64,000 nucleotides of DNA, from NCBI GenBank assembly GCA_018466975.1, contig JAENRS010000022.1, forward strand, positions 372,001 to 436,000. Direction: 5' to 3'. Positions within the stretch are counted from its first letter, which is position 1, and each line of letters opens with the position of its first letter. The notes below the pieces were generated by a model. It was not told the DNA's origin. It was given only the letters and a program-made list of their open reading frames with translations, and did no database searches. The translations under genes and the position numbers were made by a program. This document shows, piece by piece, positions 14,444 to 26,589 of the stretch. The DNA comes from Sparassis latifolia (lineage: Eukaryota > Basidiomycota > Agaricomycetes > Polyporales > Sparassidaceae).

Positions 14444-17400
14444 TCACTTTGCAGGAGGCTTGTCACCATCATCCGAGTCCTCGGCCCTCGCATTCTTCTT
14501 CCTCGGTGAGGCCACTACCAACTCATCCCGAGTACCACGTCCACGCTTCCGAGGTGGCGGATTGTCTTCGCCAGAGCTGTCTTCGCCATCGGGCTCGGGA
14601 CGTGCTGGTTGACGTTTCCGCTTTGGATCAGGAAGCTTCTTCAAATCTTTCACAGCTCCTAGTGGATGCTGACTGTGGGTATTCTTGGCGGGCGACTCAT
14701 CCATCGCTTGATGCTGACTGCGAGTGATCCTGCCGGGGATATTACTCTGAAGGGCATCAGTGATCGACCTTCCCTGGAGCGCTTTGGCTTGACCTGACAG
14801 ATGGTCTTCCGTGGCTGCGGCCTTCCTCATCTTAGGTATAAACGGAGGCGGTGGCGGTCATTCAGCACCACTGCTAGGTACGGACAAGTGTGCATCGTTC
14901 TCTTCGCCATCGTCAGAGGCCCCACCACTGGTCTCCTGGCTCAGCCCTTTGTCTCCTCCACTTGGAATGATTGGTTTGTCAGCCATGGGGGCAGGCTGGT
15001 GAGCCTTGTGAACTTTGGCAGCAGTAACAGCGCCATCGTGAGTTCTTGCAGAGGCATCACCTTCCTGCTCCTCCTGGCCGCCAAGGCCATCGCCACCTTG
15101 TGGGGCACCGCGTATGGCAGGCTTGCTCACTGGCTTCACCATGGCATGGGTGACATTCCCTTCCATCATGTCCAAGGTAATGATCTTGCAACAGCGAAGC
15201 AGCTGCTCTACTGCATCAAATGAGATCGCTGAGTTCACCACATAGTCGGGAAGGTTGGTCAGTTCGCCCTCCTCAATGAACTGAGATCGTGTGAGGTCCC
15301 TCAGCACCATACCAATCACGAGTGCAGATTGTTGTATGCCCTGTGGATGTAAGAACTGATATTTTGTCAGCCATGATTTGTCGCCCAACCAGTTCTCGAC
15401 GATGTCAAAGTTGTCCACCGCATGAAATGACGGCGGGAGGTAGCGCTGGCCATACGACCATTCGCTCCAGGGAATCGGATCATACCTGGCGAAATGATAC
15501 ACCTGGGGCTATATGACGGATGATCAATAGTGGCTATGAATCCCCACGAAAGGAGCTCACCACAGTCGCAATCTTGACTTCCTTCAGCATATCCTGGTAT
15601 CGCGGTTCGATGGAAAGGGTGGCGAGAAACACGTCTCTCCTTTTCACGAGGTGGGGCACAGTACTCCCCACAGTACTCCCACCAGTGAGACGCGGGGCTC
15701 GGCCTTGAAGCTCAAGCCTGAGCTCCTTTGTACTGGGCTCCAGTTCACTCCATGCTTCATCGGTCTCCTCTGTGTCAAATCTGTGCAGTTCGCCCAGAGG
15801 AAGGTCTTGGAGACCTCGCTTTGCCTTCGTCTTGGCACCGCCGCTACCACTCGCTTGAGGTGCACCGCCATTGTTAGCCTTACGTCCATTGGTGGTGGCG
15901 ACTGCCTTGCCCTTCGCTTTATTCGCAATCACGCTCTCGCCATCCCCTGAATCTTCATCGCTGGCCGTATCTTCTTCGGAAGCCATGCTGGGTATATCTG
16001 GCGAACTCCGATCAGAGTCTTGGCTGCTTCTGGCATCGTCTTCCGAGTCGTATGCATCTTTCATCTTGCGTTTACACCCACCGCCTTTGGCTCCGCCAGG
16101 GGCCGCTTTGCCCTTTGTCGCCTTCGATGTCGCCTTTCCTATGACCTTGCACACAGGTTTACCCTTCTTCTTCGCCTTCCCCGCCTTCTTGGGTGTGAGT
16201 GCTTCTTGGACCTCATGTTCAGATCCTTCTTCTAATGCCTGTGCTGATCCGTCAAGTGGTGGAAGAGGATCATACTTGGCGGGAGCAGCTTCACCATCCT
16301 TGTCGAAGTACTGAGTGAATCGCATGGTCTGCTCAGGTCCATGTTCCTCTTGGCATGCCTGCTAGTGGTCGAGGAGGGCATGAACGGGAACACTTGTCAT
16401 CTTTGAGGGATCGATCCACTGGAAGTTCTCAGGTAGCCTCTCCGCTGGAATAACCTCATTGATGTCGTCTATGCTGTTCAGCTTCGTCCATGGTGACTTG
16501 CAGTTCCGAACACCCTTCGCCAATGCTGTAAACTGGTCAGCATCTCTCAACACCGAGTGGGAGTGCATACCGTAGTGATGATTCATGAAGTCTCGAACTT
16601 GTACCTTCATCACCTTGAGAGCCGCTTCCGCCGTACCTTTGGGCACTGACGGGAGCAGAGGAAAACCGTTGGCTGTCAACCGAATCTTGTCCATGGCCCG
16701 CATGCAATTGGCAGGTGTCTTCTTCACCGTCACCATAGTCTCAGTCACACCTAAGGAATCAGGTCAGTGTGCCAGCGACAATACAACTGAGGTCTTCTTA
16801 CCGTATTCGCCTTTGGCCCACTCAGAGAACACCTTTGCTAGAGGCTGGTAAGCACGCAGCCACCCAGGATAGGCCCCGAATGGAGTTCCATTGGTGATGG
16901 CGTGGTTGACCTCCACCCTTCACTCGGGGGTTAGCAGATGGCGACAGTCGGACGGTCTACGCTCACATCTCTACCTTCAGACTCCCCGCTTCCTTCGGAT
17001 ATGCTAGCATGAATGCCATGCGAATGCCCATGGTGTCCCACATAGTCTTGGCAAACTTCTTCAGATATTGCATCATTTGCTGCTCCCTCAGCCCGTCTTA
17101 GGTCAGGATTTGCCTTATGCTACGTGACAGGAGGTACGCACTTCATTTTCATCTTATCATCCAGAGTGCCATTGCGCCAACTTTCCGCCTTTTCCTCATA
17201 CACCTTCTGCTCCTCCTCGGACAGTTTTGCCCATTCGGCACTCCGTGCGACTCTCCACACCTTGGAGACATTGCAACCCTTTTCTGCCACGAGTGCTGGT
17301 GCGGCCTCAGTCACCTTGTCCCTCTCCAGCGCATCCCACACCTTAAAGGCATTGGGCTTGCCAGAAACATGCATACACTTTTTCGTCGCTTTCTCCTGCA

Positions 17401-17788
17401 CATGGCGGGCGTGGTTATTGAGCCACTCTCGAATTTTCTGCGGTGAGAGTTAGTGGGGACCTCACAGACATGAAACACTGCTCACAGTTTCCACAATGAT
17501 GTCATCATAATTTGACACGTCGACAAACTGTGTCTTCAGCTTCTGGCACAAGCTCTGAACCAGAGTCTTGCGACCCTTGGCATCTGCCGTGTCATAAGAC
17601 CGCAGCTTCTCAGAGAGTATGGGCTGATGCTCCATCAAAATTACAAATCTCGCCGGCATGCTTTCTCGATGTCGAGGATGAGATTTTTGTGTTGGGGCAG
17701 TGAAGGGGGTCGATAGTTCAACGGGCAGCACTTTGTCCATTTCCTCATCGGCCGCCCACAACTCAACATGCACGTGCTGATGGCCCAT
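14444..17788 (-). pseudogene. Cargo gene 3 of element A: HMG-like motif plus low-complexity basic regions, broken
   Basis: The gene starts at ATG 17788 (MGHQHVHVELWAADEEMDK) and runs left through at least six exons. Clear introns lie near 17440-17488, 17100-17132, 16925-16965 and 15509-15560. An early exon has WAKLSEEEQKVYEEKAESW (about 17190), which resembles the last helix of an HMG box. Other parts have conserved-looking segments (FQWIDPSKMTSVPVHALLDH; YHFARYDPIPWSEWSYGQRY) and long Lys/Ser/Asp tracts ending in PRKKNAR-type basic runs. A TAG at 16362-16364 and a TGA at 14858-14860 (CGA expected) break the frame. It converges on cargo gene 2 and diverges from the TET/JBP gene. A DNA-binding role is inference from the HMG resemblance. 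Confidence 0.62.
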
Positions 17789-18336
17789 TTGGGCTTACAC
17801 CAATTACCCTCCTCGCCATGGTGTGTGGTGACTGCTGAAGCATTGTATGTGTATTTTTCGCAGTGGCGGAAGGTGGTAGTAGGTATGCACTAGCATTCAT
17901 GCCTGGTGAAAGGCAATGTTGAATGCCACTTCTATGGCAGAGCACACCACGCCAACTTCATCTCGCGAATGCTGGGCGGAGGCAATCTGGCGATCATCTG
18001 CATGCCAATCTGTGGGATAAAGGGCTTCCTCAGAGTTAGGCTCGGCCAATTAGATGGCGGTGACAAAGGGCCCAGACATGGCGGACCACCCGGCCCATGA
18101 TCCGGCATGGCGGCATCAAGTCCGGCTCGGCGGCATGATGAACATGTGAGATGTGCAAGGGACGTGCTTGCAAGCAATATGCAGGCAGATGAATGCATAC
18201 TATTCTTTGCCATTCTGGCCCCTCCTACATTCTCCCCTGCATCTGCAAGCCAACCGCCTGAGCCCACCATACACCTGTGCGTTCCTTCAACCGATGCATG
18301 CTGTAATCATCCCATTGATTGGCAGATAGTATCAAG
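17789..18336. promoter_or_regulatory. Divergent upstream region of cargo gene 3 and TET/JBP
   Basis: About 550 bp lie between the two starts. The region is GC-rich and contains repeated GGCATGGCGG-type runs near 18080-18140. No defined TATA box or operator could be assigned. Confidence 0.3.
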
Positions 18337-19774
18337 ATGAGCAATCTGTCACCCATGCCACTGACCGATCAGATAGCAGGAGTCTTGAAGCTCATGTTCC
18401 GCCGAAAGCTCCATCTGGCCACTCATGCAGCCCATTCTGCGCCATCTATAGAAGTGCCTCCGTCCATGCCATCTGCCCTCCTATTGGAGTGCAATGGCAT
18501 TGCAGATGCTCTTGTGAAGGTCATCCGTAATCCTGGTAGTCATTAGTCTTGCCGCAGGTCTGATCACACTGATCACGCCATTGTAATAGTAAGGCTGCAG
18601 TGGGACATTGATAGATATTGCGACAGCCTTTCGATTCAGCCCACGGGGCAGAATAAAGTCCTTGAGGCAGAACTGGAACGGAAGTGGCCTCCTCCATTTG
18701 GTGAGAGCGAAATACACATAGACCAGCCCGCCACCCTCGTGGACATGTACGGACGCATCTTGGCTTGGATACTTCCAAGAGTGTTGATACCAGACCGCCA
18801 GGTGAGTGGCTTGCCCAGCCTTGCGCTGTGATCTGACAAATTTGTCAGACGAAGATGCTCCAAGTGACCAAGGCCCTACACCCAGCAATAGCAGCCAGTA
18901 AGCCTTCCAGCACCACCGCCAGTTGGCGACACAACCCGTTGTACTTCTTGCCTCCTGAGGAGTGTGCCCAATTCCCAGCGGGCTCCTTGTGTCTCTCGCC
19001 AGGTTGGTTCCAACAAGTAAGAGAGGTGGGTCTCCTCACCACACCATTTGCCTTGCGTCTGGACAGCCTTTGCAGCATATGGAGTCTGGGAGGCTGGAGA
19101 CCTCCGCCAGCCTGAAGCTTGAGGGCGGAAGAAGTTGGCTGCGTGATATTCATGACTCCTCCGCATTGCTGGGCGCCATCCTGGCCGTCGTTCACCCAAC
19201 ACTATATGCTGCAGGACGCCAGTGCTTAGGTTTGATCCAGCAAGACCCAGAATTGCGAGAGATGACGCTGAACTGGTCGTCGCCATTCAATGCGCTCCAG
19301 GTGATTGCCAACTGGGAAACTCCTTTCCACTGAGATAGCAAGACAAGATACACCTTCTACGACCTGTTGGCGACGTTGGGCAACTACACTTGCGCGTGGT
19401 TGAAGTTCCCCGCCATGCGTGTCGCCATCGATTATAGTCCTGGAACTGTCATAGCCTTCTGTGGAAAGGCGATTCATCATGGCATCACTCGAGCAGATGA
19501 CGAAAGGCTCGTCTATGCATACTTCATGCGAGAGGGTGTCCAGAACAGGCTAGGCATTCCGGCGCCCCACTGGATGCAAGCTTCATATTACGCCTCACAC
19601 ATTGGCATGTGCACAGTTCATCACCGAGTCTGCATTCCTAACTCAGAACAGGTCCTAACTGGCTCACTTATTAGAGGGACATCATGCCAAAGACTGATGG
19701 AGATGAGAACACTATGCAGAGGATGGAGACTGTCGATGGCAGCTTCATTGGCGAGACAAAGTTGGCAGAGGTGA
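18337..19774 (+). pseudogene. TET/JBP-family 2-oxoglutarate/Fe(II) dioxygenase, broken in the metal site
   Basis: TET/JBP enzymes oxidise 5-methylcytosine or thymine in DNA with Fe(II) and 2-oxoglutarate. The visible family marks are an upstream block (KWPPPFGESEIHIDQPATLVDM, then GRILAWILPRVLIPDRQ) ending at an intron near 18803-18849, a NPLYFLPPEE ... CLSPGWFQQ block, and the double-stranded beta-helix. The first metal motif HxD lies at 19328-19336, but its middle codon is TGA (19331-19333; CGA expected), so translation stops between the two iron ligands. Downstream the fold continues intact: DYSPGTVIAFCGKAIHHG with the distal His near 19478, then ERLVYAYFMRE with the Arg expected to hold 2-oxoglutarate. 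The exon 1 to 2 junction near 18513-18557 is uncertain. Fungal TET/JBP genes are known to travel with KDZ transposons, and here the transposase starts 530 bp downstream on the same strand. Confidence 0.85.
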
Positions 19775-20303
19775 TGGCGAAATGTATGGAGTCACGAATT
19801 ACCGAATCCTAGCTGAAGGTTGGCGAGTGCGCGGTATGAGTGCGCATTTCACATCTCGACAGTGTTCAGCTCAAGGTGTAGTTATCACTGATGGCAGCAT
19901 ATGGTTGGCGGACCTCGAAGTTGGCGGAGATGGTGGCGAAATGTATTCGGTCGAGAAGTTGTGAGTGCTAGTGGGGCAGATGGCGGCAGTGTTGGCGAGC
20001 GCGCGGTGCAAGTGCACGTGTCCCTTTTGAACATTATGCTACTCCGAGTCAAGGCAAAGTTAGCACTGAGGGCGACATACGATTGGCGGACCTCTCACCA
20101 ACATGGCATCCTTATCTGCATAACGCTGATATGGTGCCTAAAGAGACCACGAGGTGATAAGGCCCAGGCATTGCAGCCATTCTTAACCACCTTGATGAGT
20201 AGTCTGATGGGCAGCAAGGCTGTGTGTGATTTGCACGTGTTGTGCGATAGGGACACAATGCTCATTGATTGGCTTGGAATACGACTCCCCACTGACCTGA
20301 ACC
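19775..20303. other. Spacer between TET/JBP and transposase, rich in TTGGCGAG motifs
   Basis: The spacer contains partial direct repeats of GTTGGCG(A/G) followed by GATGGCGAAATGTAT (near 19770 and 19930) and the string GAGTGCGCGGTATGAGTGCGC. No gene is supported. It probably holds the 3' untranslated region of one gene and the promoter of the next. Confidence 0.4.
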
Positions 20304-23300
20304 ATGAGCAGACGCAACAAAAGCAGGCTCGTTGTAGACCTGGATGACGAGGTTGAGTTTGTGACCAAGGTAGCTAAGCAGACCACTAGGGGAGTACGCT
20401 ATGTGGACGTACCTTTGCCCATGCCCACGGGTTCAAACGTGCCATCACCTTCCAAAAGTCCATTGAAGGCTCCAGCTTCAGGCTCCTTATTTAACTTGGA
20501 TGATGGCGACGTCCTGGGCAACATAGGTGTGCCGATTCAGCTGGATCTGGCGGCTCGGAAGACAAAGGTGGGCACTCCGCCATGACCATCTGACGGTCTG
20601 ACCATGCGTGATAGACCCAGAATGACTTCATGAGGGACTGGATACCCCACCGTGATGACTATCTTCATGCCATTGTCGAGATGGAAGCCCCGCCTGAGCC
20701 CAGAAACTGTGCAGAATGCAAGGTTGGTGAGGGACGGTGGCGATGCCTGGACTGTATGGGCAGACTGCTCACCTGTACCGACTGCTGTCGTAATGGCCAT
20801 CAGCGTGCTCCTTTCCATCGGATAGAGCATTGGCAGGGTCAGTATTTTGAGCCGGCATCACTGTATCGGGTTGGCATCTGCATCCATTTGGGGCATGGTG
20901 GAGATCCCTGCCCTCTGGGCGCCTTCACAGCACATAACAACTCTGCGCCGGTGGTGGCCCCGGGGTCCGATTTCTGGAATGCCTCCAATGAAGACCTAAA
21001 TGCACATGATGGCGAGGTCTCAGATGATGGTGAGGTCCCATTCAACTTTGCACCTCTGGCAGGCACCCTTGACGGTGAAGCAAGGCAAACCGACGATGCT
21101 CCCGATCCCACTTGGGAGGAAGATGTGCCACCGGTGCTCTCCCGGCCACCTCGCTGTGACAGTTACGGGAATCGGATCATAGTCATTGTCGACATCTCTG
21201 GCGTTCACCATATCGGCATTGACTGGTGCCAGTGTGAGATGGCAGTGGAGCATGACATGCAGCTTCTTCAAATGGGACTTTACCCTGGTACCGTCAAGGA
21301 TCCCCATACCGCCTTCACATTCGCCGTCCTCGACGATTTCCTTCTGGAGAACAAAGAGTGCAAGACGGCGGCATTGAACTACTACAGCAAGCTCAAACGG
21401 GTCACGAGCAATGCCTTCCCTGGCACCGTTCCCGTAAGTGTTCACATGCATTCCCATGGCCCAACCGTTCATGCCAGTTCCTCGCCAGGACCGTTATCGT
21501 GAGCTGATGCAGGTGTCCCGCCAATGGCGCCAACTCAAATATCGCAAGTGGCACGGCTTCTCACACGATGCCCTCCGTCCTGTGGAGAAGGGTGGCCTCG
21601 CCATCTTTTGTCCCGCCTGTCCCCAGCCTGGGCTCAACCTGCCTTTCGATTGGCAAGCGGATCCAGTGCAGTGGAAGTTCAAACACGGCTTTGCCATGGA
21701 TGGCAATTTCAGTGCAGAGCACATGAAGATGAAGCACCCCGAGGAGGACGTCGCCCTCAGTGATGGCCAGGCATTCATGGTCGGCCAAGAGGATTACAAG
21801 GCTCATCTGGCGGTGGCCATGGAGTCCCATCAGGTGCGTGTCTGGCTGCACGTTCTTCTTCCGCCCTTGACTCCTAAGCCCACCAGCGCTCCACTTGTCA
21901 TGAGCACCGCACTGTCAATCAGGCCAATGTGGATCGCGCCAACCTCGACGCCACAGGAATCGGGGCCACTGCTTGCGCCAGACATGGTTTCTTCGTCCCT
22001 CATACTGTCGTCGATTTCCAGAAGGGAGAAAGGTTCGCATATGTCTCTTGTCATGATTCATTCTCACCGACACACCCTCTGCAGACAAATGAATATGGAT
22101 TACTCTCTCAGCAATGCGCTCCTGACCCTCACTGGTATCACCCTCGTCCTCGTCATGTACGACATCATGTGCCAGTATGGCGTCCATGTCCGCAAATGTT
22201 TCCGCCACAGCGCCTATCTGAGGATGCCCTTCGAGCTCAAGATAGACCAAGGCATCAGCTTGTTTCATGTGCACGGACACCAAGATTGCTGCTTCCAACG
22301 GTTCTCGCCCAACTTTATAGTTGGCGCTGGTATGGTCGATGGCGAGGTCATCGAGACCCTGTGGGCACCCACAAATGAGGTCTCAGGCAGTACCAGGGGC
22401 ATGACCCGAGCTCACCACCAAGAAGTCCTTGACGATCACATGAATGACTCCAACTGGAAGAAGACGACTCGCATGGGTGAGCCTGGTTCCTCCTTCCCTA
22501 TTTGCCACCTGCCTTATGCTGCCTACAGTGCCAACCTTGATGACAAAGTGGAAACACATGCTCCTGGGCTTCCCAAGAAGCAAGGAGTCCTTTGAAGCTT
22601 TATCTGCATCCACAGATGAGGAGGTCCTTGAGACATGGCAGAAGGAGTACGACGACGCTATGGAGGCTCGCCAAAATGATCCGAAGATTATGGACACCTT
22701 CGATGTCCAGCTCAGGAAGGGTGAGTATCCTTCCATCGTCGTGTGGCATGTAGTTGACGTGAATGCAAGCCCCGGGTAAAGACCTCACCCAACTCAGACT
22801 GGCGGGCGAGGAGTCCGCCAAGGGCTTGGAGAAGGGCACCGCCGGATGGTTGTCGACTGGCCTCAAAATTCAAGAAGCACAGTGAGTTTGCCTTGTCTTT
22901 ACAAAAATACAGCTCTGACGGCCTTCAGGCTTAAGCTTGCGAATGATATCCGCAAGGCGAGTCAAAATCCGAGCATGGCGGAGGACCTCAAGACTCTCGA
23001 GCGCCGTCAGCGCCTCGAAGTCAGCATTCTCATATTCCAACGTCACTCTGAGAAGTTCATGGGAAGGTTGGAGGATGTTCCCGCCATGGAAGATCGTGAC
23101 GATGGTGCGCTCTGGGATTCCTTGGATGAGAATCCTTTTCAAATACACCTGGAGGATGCTGAGTATGGCGAGGATGCGATTCCACCGAGCAAGCTTCCTT
23201 GAATTTACCTTCGCAGATCGGATTCGTGGCTGCCGTCGCCAATGGGCTCCAGACCCTGGTGGCCCAAGAGTTGGAGTTGCGCAAAGGCCTGATGAATGAC

Positions 23301-23993
23301 ATCCTCCACGAGCTTCGCATGGTGCTTGGACTGAAGTCTTACCTCTACCGCAAGAGGGTTCATCCCGCCAACAGCATCGGAACCATGACCCGTGCACAGG
23401 CGGAGGTTCATGCTGCCGATCAGACCGTCTTGGCCTGCGCCAGGCTCTATTCCGCCAACTGACGCGCCATTATGCGCTTGGGCGCCACCGATGAAGACTT
23501 GGCCCTCTATCGCCCTTTGGATAAGAAGGACCTGCACGTGAAGACTGCTGTCATCGAGGCTAGCACCTCCGGGCTCAGGAACATCAACCTGGCTTGGTTC
23601 TGGACTATGGATGTCGCTGGAGATCGAGGTTCATCAGAATGGATGGACGAGTGTTCGTAATTGTCCGATCGATCTCTAGGCCTCCTGCTAATTTACCCTC
23701 CAGTCTATAGAGTGAATTAGCTGCGTGCCAGAGCTCGATATGAGAGATGGAGGGAGGAGCGTGTCTTGGTCCACTCGGAAATGGCCTGGACCATAGCCAC
23801 CTTCAAGCGGAATGCGGAACGATGGGCTCACTGGCTCGAGATGACAGATCCTTCCTGGCGGGGTCATGTTTGCTATGCTGCCAGGCAAGTGAGTATGTGG
23901 TGGACCTTCGCCAGCCACGCCACTGACGCCTTCAGCCACATCCTCGCCCTGGACATTGAGGACAAAAGGGCAGGCGATGAAAATGTGCTTTGA
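20304..23993 (+). pseudogene. KDZ transposase of element A (CxC cysteine cluster plus DDE-type core), broken
   Basis: In-phase exons are 20304-20567, 20621-21433, 21489-21833, 21887-22032 and 22085-22476, followed by further exons to 23993. Exon 2 carries the CxC cluster typical of KDZ transposases (CAECKVGEGRWRCLDC, then LLTCTDCCRNGH). The core follows the family order: FPGTVP, DRYRELMQV, CPACPQPGLNLP, STCHEHRTVNQAN, GATACARHGFFVP, VVDFQKGER, QMNMDYSL, then YDIMCQY, HVHGHQDCCFQRF and GMVDGEVIETLW, which supply the likely catalytic Asp and Glu. The C-terminal helical part has LKTAVIEASTSGLRNINLAWFW-like family sequence. Stops at 23460-23462 (TGA) and 23718-23720 (TAG, Trp expected) break it. 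Length and order match complete family members, so it was an active transposase that decayed. Confidence 0.93.
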
Positions 23994-24206
23994 GTCAGGG
24001 TTCACTGGGGTGTACGCATATTCATGTTTGCTATATCGATGTAGTGATCGTCATGTATGTAATTCCTACTCACCAATATCACATTTGGCGAAGTGACCTC
24101 CATCCTCGCCTGAGGGCTTCATCTCGGCATGTGCTCTCCAATCGCATGACATCAGACATCAGATAAGGTCGATCAGATATCAACCTCGGCTCATCCACTC
24201 ACCGTC

Positions 24207-24927
24207 ATGTCTGCCCAGTCTTCAACATCAGATGCACGCCCCTGCCTGTTCTCCAGAGGGAGGTTGCAGTTGGAAGTCTACACTTGGAGGATCCAAGAAG
24301 CTGTTCTGGCACTGGAGCCTGACCCAGATCACTTCACCAAGGTCCGTTGGGAGGAAGGCTTGCGCCGGGAGATGGTACGCCTTTCTTGCTGATATCGCCT
24401 GACCCTGCTGAGTCCTGTGCAGTTCGCCGTCAGGGGTATCTGTGGCGACCTCGCGTTGGCGGGTCATGCTGACCATATTGACCATGGCGGAGTTATCGCC
24501 AGTGTCCTCACCGTCTGCACTTTCAATCGCGAAGTTCTGCGCCCCATCAGCATTGACGTCAAGGCGATTCCATGCCCCACCACCCTCGTTCCTCGTCCTA
24601 AGAACCTACTCGAGGATTCACCCGACTACTGGTGGAAATGGGATCGTCAGGTTGGGCCGGCGGGGAGCCCTATGGAGGCCTGGTGGTACAAACTTGGTGA
24701 TCCCTGGGTGAGTGGTACGTTCCAGCACCTTACAGTCTTGCTGAACCTCGAGAACGTAGGAGAAGGTGTACACCGTCTCTGAGTCTACACTGGTGCAGCT
24801 TGAACAGCTGCATGTTCGCGTCGCGAACCTCACTAGTTGGTTGCACGAGAGGACAGATCAGAACCTGGATGTGGTGCTGGAAGAGCTGCAGGAGGCGACG
24901 CGGCAGCTGCGTGAGTTAGGAATATAA
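24207..24927 (+). CDS. Intact three-exon small protein of element A, unknown function
   Basis: Exons 24207-24374, 24423-24707 and 24760-24927 all join in phase 0 with GT..AG introns of 48 and 52 nt and give an uninterrupted 206-residue protein. It begins MSAQSSTSDARPCLFSRGRL, has a Trp-rich middle (DYWWKWDRQVG, MEAWWYKLGDPW) and ends in a leucine-rich helix likely to form a coiled coil (LVQLEQLHVRVANLTSWLHE). I do not recognise a family. It is the only cargo gene of element A without a stop or frameshift, and it lies just downstream of the transposase on the same strand. Either it is under selection or it is too small to have been hit. Confidence 0.7.
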
Positions 24928-25035
24928 TCGCCCAATGCCAGGCGTCCGTTCGTGCTGTAGTGTGTCGAATATAAGGTTGTCATGTCTTTGTACCTGGGCA
25001 ATGTACCTGGTGTGGTAAGGCGAAACATAGTAGCC

Positions 25036-25363
25036 ACATACTCTCCTCAGGAGGGCACATCCCCAATGGTATCTGATGCATGGCTCGAAAGCCAATGCCA
25101 CATGGGAGAGTTTGGCGAAGTCATTCTGGACTGCATGTTCAGATGGCGAGTGATATCCACCACAGTTCGCCAACCCTACTCACGGTGGAAAGGACCGCCA
25201 TTCGTCTCCACATACTCTACCCAGAAGGGCACATCCCAAATTGTATCTGATGCATGTCTCGAGATGCCGATGCCAATTGGGAGAGTTTGGCGAAGTCATT
25301 CTGAACTCCATGTTCAGATGGCGAAGGATATTCACCACAGTTCGCCAACCCTTCCCACAGTGG
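25036..25363. repeat. Two-copy direct repeat of about 153 bp
   Basis: 25036-25188 and 25210-25363 share most bases, including the blocks GAGAGTTTGGCGAAGTCATT and CACCACAGTTCGCCAACCC. The copies are separated by about 21 bp. No coding frame is supported. It lies between the last cargo gene and the right subterminal array. Confidence 0.75.
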
Positions 25364-25580
25364 GAGAGAGTGTGATACTGCAAGAAGAGCTGATAGTGAG
25401 CTAACCAGAATTGGAGGGAATGATCGGTGGATTACGTGGAAATTATTGGCCGGTGGTAGCTTCATCATTGCCCTGTTAGGCGGTGGATCAATCACTGAAA
25501 AATATGCCCATGGTGGTTGACTGATTGCTGAGAACTACACCTATGGCGGTGGGCCGATAGGTCTGAGCAAGAGGTGCCGC

Positions 25581-25919
25581 ATGAGCAATGACTCGGCGTC
25601 GGAGCCCCCTTCTTCTGTGGTGTCCTTCGGCTCGTACACTGATTTGCACATGTCCGCATCCTCGTCTACTTCGTGCTCTTCGGTTGACTTCGGGTACAAT
25701 CCGTTCACTTCGTATGGTCTACTTCTTGGCTCGGGCAACCAGGTGTGGCATCCGCCCATGCTTCCCCCTGACCAATCTCCACGTTTCATACATCCGCCCA
25801 TGCTTCCCCCTGACCAATCTCCATGTTTCATACATCCACCTATGCTACTCCCTGATGAATCATCCGGTATGTTCCTTCACCCACCCATGCTTCACCAAGA
25901 TGACACGGACACGATATGA
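25581..25919 (+). CDS. Possible short ORF with four HPPML repeats
   Basis: A 112-codon frame starts at ATG 25581. Its second half is a tandem repeat of a 14-residue unit HPPMLPPDQSPRFI, encoded by 42-bp direct repeats at about 25747-25890. The first half is Ser-rich. It lies inside the right subterminal repeat zone, so it may be a minisatellite that happens to be open. Confidence 0.3.
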   Translation: MSNDSASEPPSSVVSFGSYTDLHMSASSSTSCSSVDFGYNPFTSYGLLLGSGNQVWHPPMLPPDQSPRFIHPPMLPPDQSPCFIHPPMLLPDESSGMFLHPPMLHQDDTDTI

Positions 25920-25989
25920 GCCCAGTTGACAACCTAGGGCAAGGCAAATAACTCAGCTATGCCCGGGCTAGTCAGATATTTCAGGCGAC

Positions 25990-26575
25990 CCATGCTTATG
26001 GGCTCAGAAATATACCTATGGCGGTGGGCCGATGGCTGTATAATAGCCCCGTGGTGGTGGGCCGATCGCTCAGAACACTACCTATGGAGGTCGGCCCATC
26101 GCTCAGAACCCTACCTATGAGGTTGTGCCGATGGCTGTATAATAGCACCGCAGCGGTGGGCTGATCGCTCAGAAATATACCTATGGCGGTGGGCCGATCA
26201 CTCAGAACACTACCTATGGTGGTCGGCCCATCACTCAGAACACTACCTATGGCGGTGGGCCGATCGCTCAGAACACTACCTATGGCGGTGGGCCAATGGC
26301 TGTATAATAGCCCTAGTGGCGGTGGGCTGATCGCTCAGAACACTACCTATGGCGGTGGGCCGATGGCTGTATAATAGCCTCGTGGCAGTGGGCCGATCGC
26401 TCAAAAATACACCTATGGTGGTGGGCCCATCGCTCAGAACTATCACCACGGCGGTGGGCCCATGCCTGTATAATAGTTGCATCATGGTGGTGGGCCGATC
26501 GCTCAGAAATACTCCTATGGCGGTGGGCCCATCGCTCCAGCATTCCCTTCATCGCCATGAGCCGATCGCTGACAG
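25990..26575. repeat. R-type subterminal repeat array of element A
   Basis: Units of about 32-33 bp, TATGGCGGTGGGCCGATCGC followed by TCAGAACACTACC, recur with a second type that replaces the tail by TGGCTGTATAATAGC. A few scattered copies lie further left, at about 25500-25560. The array is distinct in sequence from the L-type array but shares the GGTGGGCC core. It matches, inverted, 32300-32570 in element B. Confidence 0.85.
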
Positions 26576-26589
26576 CTCCTTACACAGAC

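Noticed and set aside
18481..18888. A 135-codon minus-strand frame
   Set aside because: It is antisense to the TET/JBP exon, whose plus-strand reading has family motifs and splice sites.
25990..26575. CRISPR-like array
   Set aside because: Units are contiguous and degenerate with no unique spacers, and the genome is fungal.
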